From Bacteroidota bacterium (GTDB lineage Bacteria; Bacteroidota; Bacteroidia; Bacteroidales; JAGNHN01), in NCBI GenBank assembly GCA_022710185.1, contig JAKLHK010000003.1, positions 147,995 through 211,994 of the forward strand: a DNA stretch of 64,000 nucleotides, read 5' to 3'. Numbering within the stretch: position 1 is the first letter of the stretch; the number at the start of each line of letters is the position of its first letter. Under the pieces are notes generated by a model. That model ran no database searches and had not been told where the DNA came from. It worked only from the letters and a program-made list of their open reading frames with translations. The translations under genes and the position numbers were made by a program. Of this stretch, positions 34,129-43,067 are shown piece after piece.

Positions 34129-34433
34129 TGATCGATCAGTGGGGAGTCCTGGGAGCAATCCGGAGGACAGGAGTAACACCGGTCCAGGATATAGCTGTCT
34201 ACCATATCCTGATTGTCCTCGTCTACCGTCACGGCCACCAGGGTCAGCTTTCCGGTGGAGGTAAGGCCAAGGTACAGGCAGAGTGCAACGGCGTCCTCCT
34301 GCCCGAGAAGCGTCTGGATGTCCTGTTTACTGAAGCGCAGAGCGCGGGGTTGAGAGGTGAAGCCTGACTCGGCCTGGTAGGCAAAGGTGAGCGCCTGGGC
34401 TTCGGAAAGACTGATGAAGTTCGATTCCGGCAT
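34125..34433 (-). CDS. Small protein of unknown function, first gene of the signalling unit
   Basis: A 102-residue protein without a signal or membrane segment. It looks like a compact alpha/beta domain with LVAVTVDEDNQDMV in the middle and a Cys-containing tail CYSCPPDCSQDSP that could bind a metal. A minus-strand -7-like TATCTTTA (34465-34458) precedes it, and the half palindrome at 34507-34519 is a further 50 bases upstream. It is translationally coupled to the membrane protein gene. Confidence 0.65.
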   Translation of the reverse strand: MPESNFISLSEAQALTFAYQAESGFTSQPRALRFSKQDIQTLLGQEDAVALCLYLGLTSTGKLTLVAVTVDEDNQDMVDSYILDRCYSCPPDCSQDSPLIDQ

Positions 34434-34457
34434 GGGGGTGGGATTGAGTAAGTGCCC

Positions 34458-34519
34458 TAAAGATAATCAAGCCTGAAGGCCTTGCGGCAGCGGCTTTAAG
34501 AAATCGCTACTCATTTGAG
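34458..34519 (-). promoter_or_regulatory. Upstream region of the signalling unit with a repeated operator-like element
   Basis: TATCTTTA (34465-34458 on the minus strand) is a near-consensus -7 box. GCTACTCATTTGAG (34506-34519) repeats the element at 31926-31939. Counting flanks, 18 of 19 bases are identical (31921-31939 and 34501-34519). Its centre is about 60 bases before the predicted start, a normal activator position. Confidence 0.45.
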
Positions 34520-34530
34520 GGGGGGCGAGG

Positions 34531-34565
34531 ATGTTCTATGTTCTATGTTCTGTGTTCTATGTTCT
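34531..34565. repeat. Five tandem heptamers ATGTTCT
   Basis: Five head-to-tail copies of the 7-base unit ATGTTCT; the fourth begins with G. They follow a G run and lie between the signalling unit and the safE gene. Confidence 0.9.
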
Positions 34566-34578
34566 TCGGTCTGCAGTT

Positions 34579-34627
<49 letters not shown>

Positions 34628-34634
<7 letters not shown>

Positions 34635-35332
34635 CAGCACTCCATCTGCTGTTTCTCCACGCTGTATTTGGGGCTGAGGTAAGGAATGCCCAGGTTGAGG
34701 CCCCGGAGGATGAAGATCAGGCCGAGCAGGACGATGAAGTAAGGGATGAGCCGGCGCATGCGGTTGCGCATTCTCAGGGTAATGATGTTGGAAATCATGG
34801 CGACCGTGAACATCATGGGAACGGTACCCAATCCGAAGGCGGCCATGAACCAGGCCCCGTCGGCAGCATTGCCGGTAGCGATGGCCCCGCCAATGGCCGC
34901 ATATACCAGGCCGCAGGGAAGCAAACCATTCAGCAGCCCGATGAGGAAAAGGTTTTTCAGGCTGCCCGAGCCCATGAGCCTTGCCAGGCCGGACTTCAGT
35001 AGGGTGATCCCCCGTCCGGCGTAGCTGGAGGGGTCGATACGGCGCGTCCATGAGCGGGGCACGAGGACCGACAGGATAAAGATGGCCCCCAGGACGATGG
35101 ATACCAGTTGCTGGCTGGTGGCTGTGCTCAGGCCATAGCCAATGCTCCCGAACAGCAGACCGAACAGGCTGTAGGTTACCACGCGGCCTGCATTGTACAC
35201 AATGCCACGTGCGATTTTCTGTCCGTTGTTCCCGCCATGGACCGGCAGGGCCAGGGCGATGGGCCCGCACATCCCAACACAGTGGAAACTGCCCAGGAGC
35301 CCGATCATCAGGGCGGTGATGAAGTCTTCCAT
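34628..35332 (-). CDS. TauE/SafE-like membrane protein of the cbb3 cluster
   Basis: A 234-residue polytopic membrane protein with about six helices. The N-terminus GLLGSFHCVGMCGPIALALP contains a Cys-x3-Cys with a preceding His, as in the SafE/CcoH-like proteins of cytochrome oxidase clusters, and the C-terminus ends in CCH. These fit a copper-handling role in oxidase assembly, which is inference. It follows ccoH by three bases. Confidence 0.82.
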
Positions 35333-35335
35333 AGC

Positions 35336-35773
35336 TTAAGGAATCAGGAGCATACCTTCAGAATAATACTCCACCCCTCCGGCCTGCCATTCCACCTTCA
35401 GGGTGTAGCGTCCGGCGGTAAGAGCGCCCAGGTCCAGCAGCAGGCTGTCATTCACCGTACTGAAGTCCATGCGTTGGTCCTTGGCCTCGTTGCTGGGATT
35501 GTAGAACACCAGGGAGCCCCGGAATTCCACCCCGGCAGCCTCGGGAAAGTCCAGCAAGAGTGTATTCCCTTTGAGCTCCCAACGCAGGGGTTCCGGGAGC
35601 TGGTCGGCACGGGCCATGCGTTCCTGCACATCCTGGAACTCCAGCTCCTTTTCGTAGTAGTCCTCGGTGACCAGCTGCACCCCCTGGCGCGAGGCCAGCA
35701 GGACAAGCACCATCATGAATACGATGAAGGCTGCGAAGAAGATCGCTGTACCTGTGCCCCAGCCTATTTTCAT
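35336..35773 (-). CDS. ccoH: cbb3 oxidase assembly protein FixH/CcoH
   Basis: A 145-residue protein with one N-terminal membrane helix (about 8-28) and a periplasmic beta domain. DYYEKELEFQ after the helix is typical of FixH in this phylum. It helps to assemble the cbb3 oxidase. It lies between ccoG and the SafE-like gene. Confidence 0.87.
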   Translation of the reverse strand: MKIGWGTGTAIFFAAFIVFMMVLVLLASRQGVQLVTEDYYEKELEFQDVQERMARADQLPEPLRWELKGNTLLLDFPEAAGVEFRGSLVFYNPSNEAKDQRMDFSTVNDSLLLDLGALTAGRYTLKVEWQAGGVEYYSEGMLLIP

Positions 35774-35812
35774 GTTTCTTCGGGTTTGATATCTTGCTCA
35801 AGCTGAGGTCTG

Positions 35813-37228
35813 TCAGGGCCCCAGGAAGTTCGTTTCATCAGTTTCCAGCAAGCGATCGTCATCGTATACCCCGATGTGAATCGCTGTTTTTATGCCCTGC
35901 AGGGATTGGGCGGGGATCACCACGAAGAAGGCCTGCTGGCTGCTCTCACCCTTGTTGAGCTTCATGGAGGGGTTACCGACCATTTCTATAGTGCCGGGCA
36001 GTCCTTCGAGTCGGAAGCTCAGGTTCAGGGTTGCGTTGGATTTGTTGACTACCTTGACGCTGTATAGGTTGCTGATAAGGCCCCCCTCCCTTTCCTGATA
36101 GGCCATGCCGGGTGTCCTTAAGATGGTGGCTTCCAGCGAGCCCCTCAGCGAGAAGAGGAAAACGATAGCCGCTGTGAGCAGGAGAAGGAACACCGAATAG
36201 GCGATGGCCCGTCCTCCCAGCTTCCATGGGCTGCGGTTGGCGATGGAATTCTCGGAGGCCAGCCGTATGAGGCCGCGCGGCTGCCGTGTGGAGTCCATCA
36301 TGTGGTCGCAGGCATCCATGCAGGCGGTACAATTGATGCATTCCAGCTGCACCCCGTTGCGGATGTCGATGCCTGTAGGACAAACATCCACGCATTGGCT
36401 GCAGTCGATGCAGTCGCCCTTACCCAGGGCCTTGCGGTCCTCCCCGCTGCGGAAACGGGCGCGTCCGCTGCTGCCTTCGCCACGGATGTAATCATAGGCC
36501 ACCACTACTGAATTGCGGTCGAGCATGACACCCTGAAGCCTTCCGTAGGGGCAGACAATGAGGCAAACCTGCTCCCGGAACCAGGCATAGATGAGAAAGA
36601 ATACCAGGCTGAAGATGAGAATGGCGATGAATCCTCCAAGGCGCTCGCTCAGCGGGGACGCCAGGGTTTCCATCAGCCGGTCGGTACCGATGATATAGGC
36701 CAGGAACGTATAGGAGATGAGGACGGCAAGCAGGTAGAACAGGGCATATTTCAGGCTGCGCTTCCAAACCTTGCGTAGGGTCCAGGGCTCCTCACGAAGT
36801 GCCCGCTGGGCACGGCTGTCGCCTTCGATCCAGTATTCGATGCGGCGGTATACCATCTCCATGAAAATGGTTTGAGGGCAGAGCCACCCGCAGAAGATCC
36901 TGCCATAGACCACTGTGAAGGCCACGATGAACACGATGAGCAGGATCATCATGAGTACGAAGAGGTGGAAGTCCTGGGGCCAGAAGATCTGACCGAACAG
37001 CACAAACTTGCGGCGGATGACGTCGAGCATCATCACCGGCTCCCCGTCGATGCGGAGCCAGGGGGTGAGGAAGAAAATGAGCAGGAGCAGGTAGCTGAGC
37101 CAGATCCTGTAGGTGTACAGCCGTCCTTTGGGCCGTTTCGGGAAGAGCCACCTGCGTTTTCCCCGGTCATCCACCGTGGTGATGCGATCCCTGAACGAAA
37201 CCTCTGCCGAATTTGCCTGGTTTTCCAT
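35813..37228 (-). CDS. ccoG: cbb3 oxidase accessory ferredoxin CcoG (FixG)
   Basis: A 471-residue membrane protein with several helices (near 42, 90, 160, 200 and 340), the motif FCGWLCPQT, and two [4Fe-4S] clusters in CIDCSQCVDVCP and CINCTACMDACDH. The C-terminal domain has the Ig-like fold of FixG. It is thought to reduce copper for oxidase maturation. A terminator lies between ccoP and this gene. Confidence 0.93.
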   Translation of the reverse strand: MENQANSAEVSFRDRITTVDDRGKRRWLFPKRPKGRLYTYRIWLSYLLLLIFFLTPWLRIDGEPVMMLDVIRRKFVLFGQIFWPQDFHLFVLMMILLIVFIVAFTVVYGRIFCGWLCPQTIFMEMVYRRIEYWIEGDSRAQRALREEPWTLRKVWKRSLKYALFYLLAVLISYTFLAYIIGTDRLMETLASPLSERLGGFIAILIFSLVFFLIYAWFREQVCLIVCPYGRLQGVMLDRNSVVVAYDYIRGEGSSGRARFRSGEDRKALGKGDCIDCSQCVDVCPTGIDIRNGVQLECINCTACMDACDHMMDSTRQPRGLIRLASENSIANRSPWKLGGRAIAYSVFLLLLTAAIVFLFSLRGSLEATILRTPGMAYQEREGGLISNLYSVKVVNKSNATLNLSFRLEGLPGTIEMVGNPSMKLNKGESSQQAFFVVIPAQSLQGIKTAIHIGVYDDDRLLETDETNFLGP

Positions 37229-37242
37229 GGCGGGTATAGAAT

Positions 37243-37279
37243 AAAAAAGTGAGGGGCGGCAGCCCGATGCGCCGCCCCT
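37243..37279 (-). terminator. Intrinsic terminator inside the cco cluster, between ccoP and ccoG
   Basis: On the minus strand AGGGGCGGC (37279-37271) pairs with GCCGCCCCT (37260-37252), followed by CACTTTTTTATT. It would lower expression of ccoG-ccoH-safE relative to the structural genes. Confidence 0.8.
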
Positions 37280-37288
37280 GAGGTATTG

Positions 37289-37939
37289 CTACTGCTGCGG
37301 GACTTCCCCTTCAGGTGCGGTGGTGTCGGCAGCGGCCATGCCGCCTTCAGCATAGAGGTCTCCCTGGGGCGCTTTGCCCCCGGCCACATTCTTTCCCTTG
37401 AACTCGGTGAGGATGAAGCTGGCCACATTGCGCATCTGCTCGGGGCTCAGCTGGCTTTCCCAGGAGATCATCCCCTTGGCCGGCACCCCGTAGCGGATGA
37501 TGCGGTAGAGGTCGTTGATGGTGTTCCCGTGGAGCCAGTAGTCATCGGTGAAGTTGGGCCCTACGCTGCCCCCGCCGTTGGCCAGGTGGCAAGGGAAACA
37601 GAGCTTGTCGTAGGTCGCCTTGCCGTCAGCCAGGCTGGTGGCATCGGAGACCAGGGTCACGCTGTTTTCGTCGATACTGATGGGATTGGCTGCGCGGTAT
37701 TCGGCCAGTTCCTGTTCTGCACGGGTGATCTGGGCCTGCAGCTCATCTTCCTGGCTGAACTTTCCCATGAAGAAGAACAGTACCACGTACACCAGGGCAA
37801 AAAGTATGGTCCCATAGAACAGATAGAGCCACCAGGGGGGCAGGGAATTGTCGAGCTCCCTGATGCCATCGTATTCATGGTCCATCAGGTTGGCGTCCAG
37901 TTTCTCGTTGATCTCGAATTCAGGCTTATGTTCGGTCAT
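37289..37939 (-). CDS. ccoP: cbb3 oxidase cytochrome c subunit CcoP, single heme
   Basis: A 216-residue membrane-anchored cytochrome. The N-terminal DHEYDGIRELDNSLPPWWLY is the CcoP N-terminal motif. A membrane helix spans about 52-72, and there is one heme-c site, CFPCH, in the C-terminal half with a likely Met ligand in AKGMISW. Classical CcoP has two CxxCH sites and about 300 residues, so this is a short one-heme form. Its start overlaps ccoQ by ATGA. Confidence 0.88.
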   Translation of the reverse strand: MTEHKPEFEINEKLDANLMDHEYDGIRELDNSLPPWWLYLFYGTILFALVYVVLFFFMGKFSQEDELQAQITRAEQELAEYRAANPISIDENSVTLVSDATSLADGKATYDKLCFPCHLANGGGSVGPNFTDDYWLHGNTINDLYRIIRYGVPAKGMISWESQLSPEQMRNVASFILTEFKGKNVAGGKAPQGDLYAEGGMAAADTTAPEGEVPQQ

Positions 37940-38133
37940 GGCATTGCTTTTTTTATGGTTTTATCTTCCTCGTCCAGGGGGAGATTTCCCGCGTGCTCAT
38001 AGTTCCTTTTGTCCGTTGAGAACACATGGACCAGCACCAGCAGGAAGAACAGGAAGAAAATGATAAGGGAAACGATGGGGAAGATGGCTACCCCGTCGAT
38101 CGTTTCCATAGTATGTTTGAAATATCGGAGCAT
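37936..38133 (-). CDS. ccoQ: cbb3 oxidase small subunit CcoQ-like
   Basis: A 65-residue protein with a single helix (VAIFPIVSLIIFFLFFLLVL) and a charged tail, DKRNYEHAGNLPLDEED. Size and position between ccoNO and ccoP fit CcoQ, which stabilises the oxidase. Confidence 0.8.
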   Translation of the reverse strand: MLRYFKHTMETIDGVAIFPIVSLIIFFLFFLLVLVHVFSTDKRNYEHAGNLPLDEEDKTIKKAMP

Positions 38134-38142
38134 GGTGCTGGG

Positions 38143-40305
38143 CTATTCCTTGCCGGCCTTTTCGGTATCGGTACCCAGGCGTTGCAGGTAGGCGATCAGG
38201 GCAATGATCTCCTTGCCTGCGTCGGCATCCTTTACGCCCTGGGCTTTGAGCTCAGCGGAGATGGCCTCGGCCTGGGCCTTCAGGGCATCCGTGCCGGCCT
38301 TGATCTCCTCATCCGTGTATGGGACCCCCAGTTTCGCCATCACGGCCATCTTCTGCGGGGTGCTGCTCACGTCGATATCCTTGGCGAACAGCCAGGGATA
38401 ACGCGGCATGATGGAGCCCGGCGACATGCTTCGCGGATCCAGCATATGATAGAAATGCCAGGAGTGGGACTTCTTCAGCTTGGCCGTGCCTTCGCGGGCG
38501 AGGTCGGGCCCGGTACGCTTGGACCCCCACTGGAAGGGATGGTCGTATACATATTCCCCTGACTTGGAGTAATCCCCATAACGTTCGATCTCATGACGGA
38601 AAGGCCTGACCATCTGGGAGTGGCAGTTGTAGCAGCCCTCCTTGAGGTAGATGTCGCGCCCCTGGAGCTCCAGCGGGGTGTAGGGCTTGACGGCTTCTAT
38701 GGTTGGCACGTTCGACTTGACCAGGAAGGCGGGGACCATTTCCACCGCGCCGCCGATCAGGATCACGATGAGGGTGAGCAGGAGGAACTGTACCGGCTTG
38801 CGTTCCAGCGGACGGTGCCATCCTTCACCATGACCGGCCACGTAAGTGCTTTGCAGGGCCGGCGCTTCAGCTTCCTCATTGGCGATGAAGGAACCGGCCC
38901 TGACCGTCTTGACCACGTTGATCACAAACAGGATGACCCCGATGAAGTACATGGAGCCCCCGATGGACCGCATGATGTACATGGGTTTGATCTGGGTGAC
39001 CGTCTCCAGGAAGTTGGGATAGGCCAGGAAGCCCTCGGCGGTGAACTCTTGCCACATAAGGTACTGGGTGAAGCCGGCCCAGTAAAGCGGGATGGCATAG
39101 AAGAGCATACCGGTGGTGCCGATCCAGAAGTGGGCATTCGCGAGCTTCATGGAATATAGTTTGGTATTGAAAAGCCTGGGGATGAGCCAGTATATCATAC
39201 CGAAGGTGAGGAAGCCGTTCCATCCCAGGGCGCCGATATGTACATGGGCGATGGTCCAGTCGGTGAAGTGGCTGATGGCGTTCACGCTCTTGAGCGAGAG
39301 CATGGGCCCTTCGAAGGTAGACATACCATAGGCGGTGATGGCGACCACGAAGAACTTGAGCACGGCGCTGTCGCGCACCCTATCCCATGCGCCGCGCAGG
39401 GTCAGCAGGCCATTGATCATTCCGCCCCAGGAGGGCGCGATCAGCATCACGCTGAACACCGTTCCCAGGGTCTGGATCCAGCCCGGGGTGGAGGAGTACA
39501 ACAGGTGGTGAGGCCCAGCCCAGATGTAGAGGAAGATGAGGGCCCAGAAATGGATGATGGAGAGCTTATAGCTGTATACAGGACGGTTGACAGCCTTGGG
39601 AACGAAGTAGTACATGAGGCCCAGATAGGGAGTGGTAAGGAAGAAGGCCACCGCATTGTGACCATACCACCACTGGACGATGGCATCCTGTACCCCGGCG
39701 TAGAGGGAGTAGCTCTTGAGGAAGCTGACGGGCCATTCGAAGGAGTTTACGATATGCAGCACAGCTACGGTAACGAAGGTGGCGATGTAGAACCAGATGG
39801 CCACATAGATATGGCGCTCGCGGCGGCGCAGGATGGTGGCGAACATGTTCCACCCGAAGACTACCCAGATGCCGGCAATGGCAATGTCGATAGGCCACTC
39901 CAGTTCAGCGTATTCCTTGCCAGTGGTGAAGCCGGCCAGCAGGGTGATGGCTGCAGCCACGATGATGAGCTGCCACCCCCAGAAGTTGATCAGGCTGAGC
40001 TTATCGCTCCACATCCTGGTCTTCAGCAGGCGCTGGAGGGAGTAGTACACTCCCGTGAAGATGCCGTTGCCCACAAAGGCGAAGATGACCGCATTGGTGT
40101 GCAGGGGGCGCGTCCTTCCGAAGGTGGTGAACTCCAGGCTGAAGTTCAGGGCCGGAAGGTAGATCTGGAACGCGACCAGCAGTCCGACCAGCATGCCCAC
40201 CACGCCCCAGAGGATGGTGGCGTAGGCAAACAGCTTTACGATCCTGTTGTCGTAATGGAATCTCTCGAGAGGTCCTGACATGTTGTGTGGTTTTGGTTGG
40301 TTCAT
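38143..40305 (-). CDS. ccoNO: cbb3-type cytochrome c oxidase, fused subunits I and II (CcoN-CcoO)
   Basis: A 720-residue fusion. Residues about 15-480 are the catalytic heme-copper subunit with about 12 helices (HTNAVIFAFVGNGIFTGVYY, WYGHNAVAFFLTTPYLGLMY, AHVHIGALGWNG). Residues about 500-720 are the membrane-anchored cytochrome subunit with one heme site, GCYNCHSQMVRPF. CcoN and CcoO are separate in Proteobacteria; the fusion is usual in Bacteroidota. The enzyme reduces oxygen with high affinity. Its start overlaps ccoS by ATGA, which fixes the start at 40305. Confidence 0.94.
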   Translation of the reverse strand: MNQPKPHNMSGPLERFHYDNRIVKLFAYATILWGVVGMLVGLLVAFQIYLPALNFSLEFTTFGRTRPLHTNAVIFAFVGNGIFTGVYYSLQRLLKTRMWSDKLSLINFWGWQLIIVAAAITLLAGFTTGKEYAELEWPIDIAIAGIWVVFGWNMFATILRRRERHIYVAIWFYIATFVTVAVLHIVNSFEWPVSFLKSYSLYAGVQDAIVQWWYGHNAVAFFLTTPYLGLMYYFVPKAVNRPVYSYKLSIIHFWALIFLYIWAGPHHLLYSSTPGWIQTLGTVFSVMLIAPSWGGMINGLLTLRGAWDRVRDSAVLKFFVVAITAYGMSTFEGPMLSLKSVNAISHFTDWTIAHVHIGALGWNGFLTFGMIYWLIPRLFNTKLYSMKLANAHFWIGTTGMLFYAIPLYWAGFTQYLMWQEFTAEGFLAYPNFLETVTQIKPMYIMRSIGGSMYFIGVILFVINVVKTVRAGSFIANEEAEAPALQSTYVAGHGEGWHRPLERKPVQFLLLTLIVILIGGAVEMVPAFLVKSNVPTIEAVKPYTPLELQGRDIYLKEGCYNCHSQMVRPFRHEIERYGDYSKSGEYVYDHPFQWGSKRTGPDLAREGTAKLKKSHSWHFYHMLDPRSMSPGSIMPRYPWLFAKDIDVSSTPQKMAVMAKLGVPYTDEEIKAGTDALKAQAEAISAELKAQGVKDADAGKEIIALIAYLQRLGTDTEKAGKE

Positions 40306-40505
40306 ACTTCCCGCGGGGCGGGTTCATTGTTATCCCTGACCTCCTCTTCCTTCTCCTCAATCATGCGCTCATCATCGAACAGCATGCGGATGGATGGAGT
40401 GGTAGTGTCTTCGTATTGTCCTGATCTGACAGTAAATATGAATACAATAAGAAACCCTCCTGCAACCAGGAGGCTGATGATGATCAAAATGAAAATAACT
40501 TCCAT
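40302..40505 (-). CDS. ccoS: cbb3 oxidase maturation protein CcoS
   Basis: A 67-residue protein with an N-terminal helix (MEVIFILIIISLLVAGGF) followed by TVRSGQYEDTTTPS, which matches the CcoS pattern of a helix followed by a Q(Y/F)(D/E)D motif. It is needed for cofactor insertion into the oxidase. It is the first gene of ccoS-NO-Q-P. Confidence 0.88.
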   Translation of the reverse strand: MEVIFILIIISLLVAGGFLIVFIFTVRSGQYEDTTTPSIRMLFDDERMIEEKEEEVRDNNEPAPREV

Positions 40506-40522
40506 AAGGGCTTGCGGCGAAT

Positions 40523-40550
40523 CAAAATTAAGGAAATTTTAACATCCAAA
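40523..40550 (-). promoter_or_regulatory. Promoter of ccoS-ccoNO-ccoQ-ccoP
   Basis: On the minus strand TAATTTTG (40530-40523) matches TAnnTTTG and TTTG lies at 40550-40547, a slightly short spacing. It sits in the AT-rich 91-base gap after ccoI, so the structural genes need not depend on ccoI transcription. Confidence 0.5.
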
Positions 40551-40596
40551 TACCTAATTATATATATTATAGAACAAGATGTGTAAGGGCGCAGGG

Positions 40597-42987
40597 CTAT
40601 CGTATCCCCAGGCCCCGGGCCAGGGAGCGCGAGGCCACGGTGGCAAAGACGACCACGGAGATGGAGCTGAGGGGCATCAGGATGGCGGCGATAACGGGCG
40701 CCAGCTGTCCGCTGACGGCAAACCAAAGTCCGACGACATTGTAGAGGAAGGAGATCACAAAGCTGGCGATGACGATGCGGATGCTCAGTCGGGCATAGCG
40801 TACAAAGAGTGGGAGGCGGGCGAAAGCCGAAGCGTCGAGGATGGCATCGCAGGCAGGAGAGAAGGTGTTGACATCTTCAGATACAGAAATACCTATGTTG
40901 CTCTGTTTCAGAGCTCCGGCGTCATTGAGGCCATCGCCTACCATCATCACATTCTGGCCCTGGCGCTGAAGTTCCTCCACATATTCCAGTTTATCCTGGG
41001 GCGACTGCCGGAAGCGCAGCAGGTCGTCCTTACCTAAGATCTGTTCCAGCCTCACTTTTTCACTTTCGTTGTCCCCGGTCAGCAGGGTGATCCGGTGCCA
41101 GCGTTTCAGGCCGTCGAGGGCATCCCGGAGCCCGGGGCGGTATTTGTTTCCTATGGTATACCCTCCCCTGGGCATCCCATCGATGCTCAGGAAGACCCGG
41201 CTTCCTTCCGGCGATTCTGCAGGCTGTGGGTGTCCGGTAAAGGGAGCCGAACCCAGCCGGACCTCCCGGCCGCTGATCCTGGCGCGGATACCCTGCCCGG
41301 CAATCTCCTCGAAGTCTTCCACCGCAAGCAGTGCCCTTTGTCTCAAGGTATTGAAGATGATCTTGCTGAGCGGGTGGGAAGACTGGCGCAGCAGGGAGAA
41401 AACGGCATCGCGCTGAAAATCATCAGGTTCACTGCCCTCATATCGCACATCGCTGCGAGAGGACTGGGTGATGGTCCCGGTCTTATCCAGAACCAGATGG
41501 TTGGTAAGGGCCAGCCCTTCTATGGTTGCTGTGCCCTTGAGGTAGAATTTGTTCCTTCCCAGTATCCTAAGGACGTTGCCGAAGGTGAAGGGCGCCGACA
41601 TGGCCAGGGCGCAGGGGCAGGCTACGATGAGCACCGCGGTAAAGGCATTGAGCGCGATATTGGGATCGATGCGGATCCAGAAGAGTGCCGAGGCCAGGGC
41701 AATGAGGAGGATGATCAGGGTGAAGTGCTTACTGATGCGGTTGGTGATGTCTTCGAAGGCGTGGGGTCGTTCCTTGGTGAAGGCTTCGTTGTTCCAGAGC
41801 TGGGTGAGGTAGGACTGGGAAAGCTTGCGCGTGGCGCGCACGACGATGGCGCCCCCGACCTGCCGCCCTCCGGCGAAGAGCCTGTCGCCCGCCATCTTTT
41901 CCACAAGGGCCGATTCCCCGGTGACAAAACTGTTGTCGATACTCGCCCGGCCTTCTTCCAGCAAGGCGTCCACAGGAATGATCTCCTGATTGCGGATGAG
42001 GAGACGATCGCCGATCTCCACGCCTGAAACCTGTACCGGACCCTCGCTTCCATCCGCGGCTATGCGGGTAACGGCGATCGGGAAATAGGAGCGGTAGTCG
42101 CGTTCAAAGGAGATGGTGTTGTAGGTGACCTGCTGAAAGGCTTTGCCGAGCAGAAGGACAAACACCAGGCTGGCCAGGCTGTCGAGGTAGCCGGCGCCCA
42201 GCGAGAGCACGATCTCCACCAGGCTGCGCAGGAAGAGGGTAACGATGCCCAGGGCGATAGGCACGTCGATGTTGATGATGCGCTTGCGAAGGCCCTTCCA
42301 TGCTGAGATGAAGTAGTTGCGCGCACTGTAGAGCAGCACCGGCAGCGAAAGGACGAGGTTGACATAACCGAAGAAGCTGGCAAAACGGGGCTCCTTGAGG
42401 TAGTCCATACCGAGGTATTCCGGCAGGCTGATCAGCATGATGTTGCCAAAGCAGAAGCCCGCCACGCCGATCTGGTAGATCAGGCTGCGGTCGATCTTCC
42501 GGCGTTTCACCTCCATGCGGTCGAGGTTGATCTCCGGGGCATAGCCCACCGACGAGAGGAGCTCCACCATCTGCCGCAGGGAGATGCGGGAAGGGTCGAA
42601 TGACAGCTGCACTTCCTTGCGGGGGAAGTTGACCCTGGAGGAGTGCACCGCCGGGTTGAGGCGGTAAAGGTTTTCGAGCAGCCAGATGCAAGAACTGCAA
42701 TGAATGCCGGGGATATACAAGGTGACAATCATGGTGTTCCTGTCGCGGAAGCTCACCAGACGCTCGATCACCTCCTCCTTTTCCAGGTAATCATAGGCCT
42801 TGTTGAGGTCGGTAGGGGGGGCCACCCCGGGCATGGCCTGGAGGGTGTAGTACTGTTTCATCCGGTGCTCCGAAAGGATCTCGTACACCAGCTTGCAGCC
42901 GTTACAGCAAAAGGACTTGCCATCGTGCTGAACCAGGTCTTCCCGGCATTCTTCTCCGCAATGATAGCATGGAACCCTTTCGCTCAT
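40597..42987 (-). CDS. ccoI: Copper-translocating P-type ATPase CcoI (FixI)
   Basis: A 796-residue P1B ATPase that exports copper for oxidase assembly. The N-terminal Cys-rich segment CYHCGEECRE and CCNGCKLVYE is followed by a heavy-metal domain with GIHCSSCIWLLE, the intramembrane VACPCALAMSAP, phosphorylation site DKTGTIT and hinge GDGLNDAGAL. The frame can start at a TTG (42996), but the ATG at 42987 is preferred because the promoter box covers the TTG. It leads the cco cluster. Confidence 0.93.
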   Translation of the reverse strand: MSERVPCYHCGEECREDLVQHDGKSFCCNGCKLVYEILSEHRMKQYYTLQAMPGVAPPTDLNKAYDYLEKEEVIERLVSFRDRNTMIVTLYIPGIHCSSCIWLLENLYRLNPAVHSSRVNFPRKEVQLSFDPSRISLRQMVELLSSVGYAPEINLDRMEVKRRKIDRSLIYQIGVAGFCFGNIMLISLPEYLGMDYLKEPRFASFFGYVNLVLSLPVLLYSARNYFISAWKGLRKRIINIDVPIALGIVTLFLRSLVEIVLSLGAGYLDSLASLVFVLLLGKAFQQVTYNTISFERDYRSYFPIAVTRIAADGSEGPVQVSGVEIGDRLLIRNQEIIPVDALLEEGRASIDNSFVTGESALVEKMAGDRLFAGGRQVGGAIVVRATRKLSQSYLTQLWNNEAFTKERPHAFEDITNRISKHFTLIILLIALASALFWIRIDPNIALNAFTAVLIVACPCALAMSAPFTFGNVLRILGRNKFYLKGTATIEGLALTNHLVLDKTGTITQSSRSDVRYEGSEPDDFQRDAVFSLLRQSSHPLSKIIFNTLRQRALLAVEDFEEIAGQGIRARISGREVRLGSAPFTGHPQPAESPEGSRVFLSIDGMPRGGYTIGNKYRPGLRDALDGLKRWHRITLLTGDNESEKVRLEQILGKDDLLRFRQSPQDKLEYVEELQRQGQNVMMVGDGLNDAGALKQSNIGISVSEDVNTFSPACDAILDASAFARLPLFVRYARLSIRIVIASFVISFLYNVVGLWFAVSGQLAPVIAAILMPLSSISVVVFATVASRSLARGLGIR

Positions 42988-42993
42988 GATGTG

Positions 42994-43001
42994 CAAAGGT
43001 A
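42994..43001 (-). promoter_or_regulatory. ccoI promoter -7 box
   Basis: TACCTTTG on the minus strand ends only 6 bases before the ccoI ATG, so the transcript probably begins at or next to the start codon. Confidence 0.5.
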
Positions 43002-43054
43002 AGGGAGTTGGGCGTTGACCGATGAATGCTGAGCGGTGTGCGCAGATCGTTTCT

Positions 43055-43062
43055 TATATTTG
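43055..43062 (+). promoter_or_regulatory. Promoter of the TPR/HTH regulator gene
   Basis: TATATTTG matches TAnnTTTG and ends 5 bases before the ATG at 43068. It overlaps the longer possible coding frame, which supports the shorter start. Confidence 0.5.
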
Positions 43063-43067
43063 AAAGG

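Noticed and set aside
39238..40278. A 346-codon plus-strand frame over ccoNO
   Set aside because: It is antisense to a certain gene and shows no domain or ribosome binding site.
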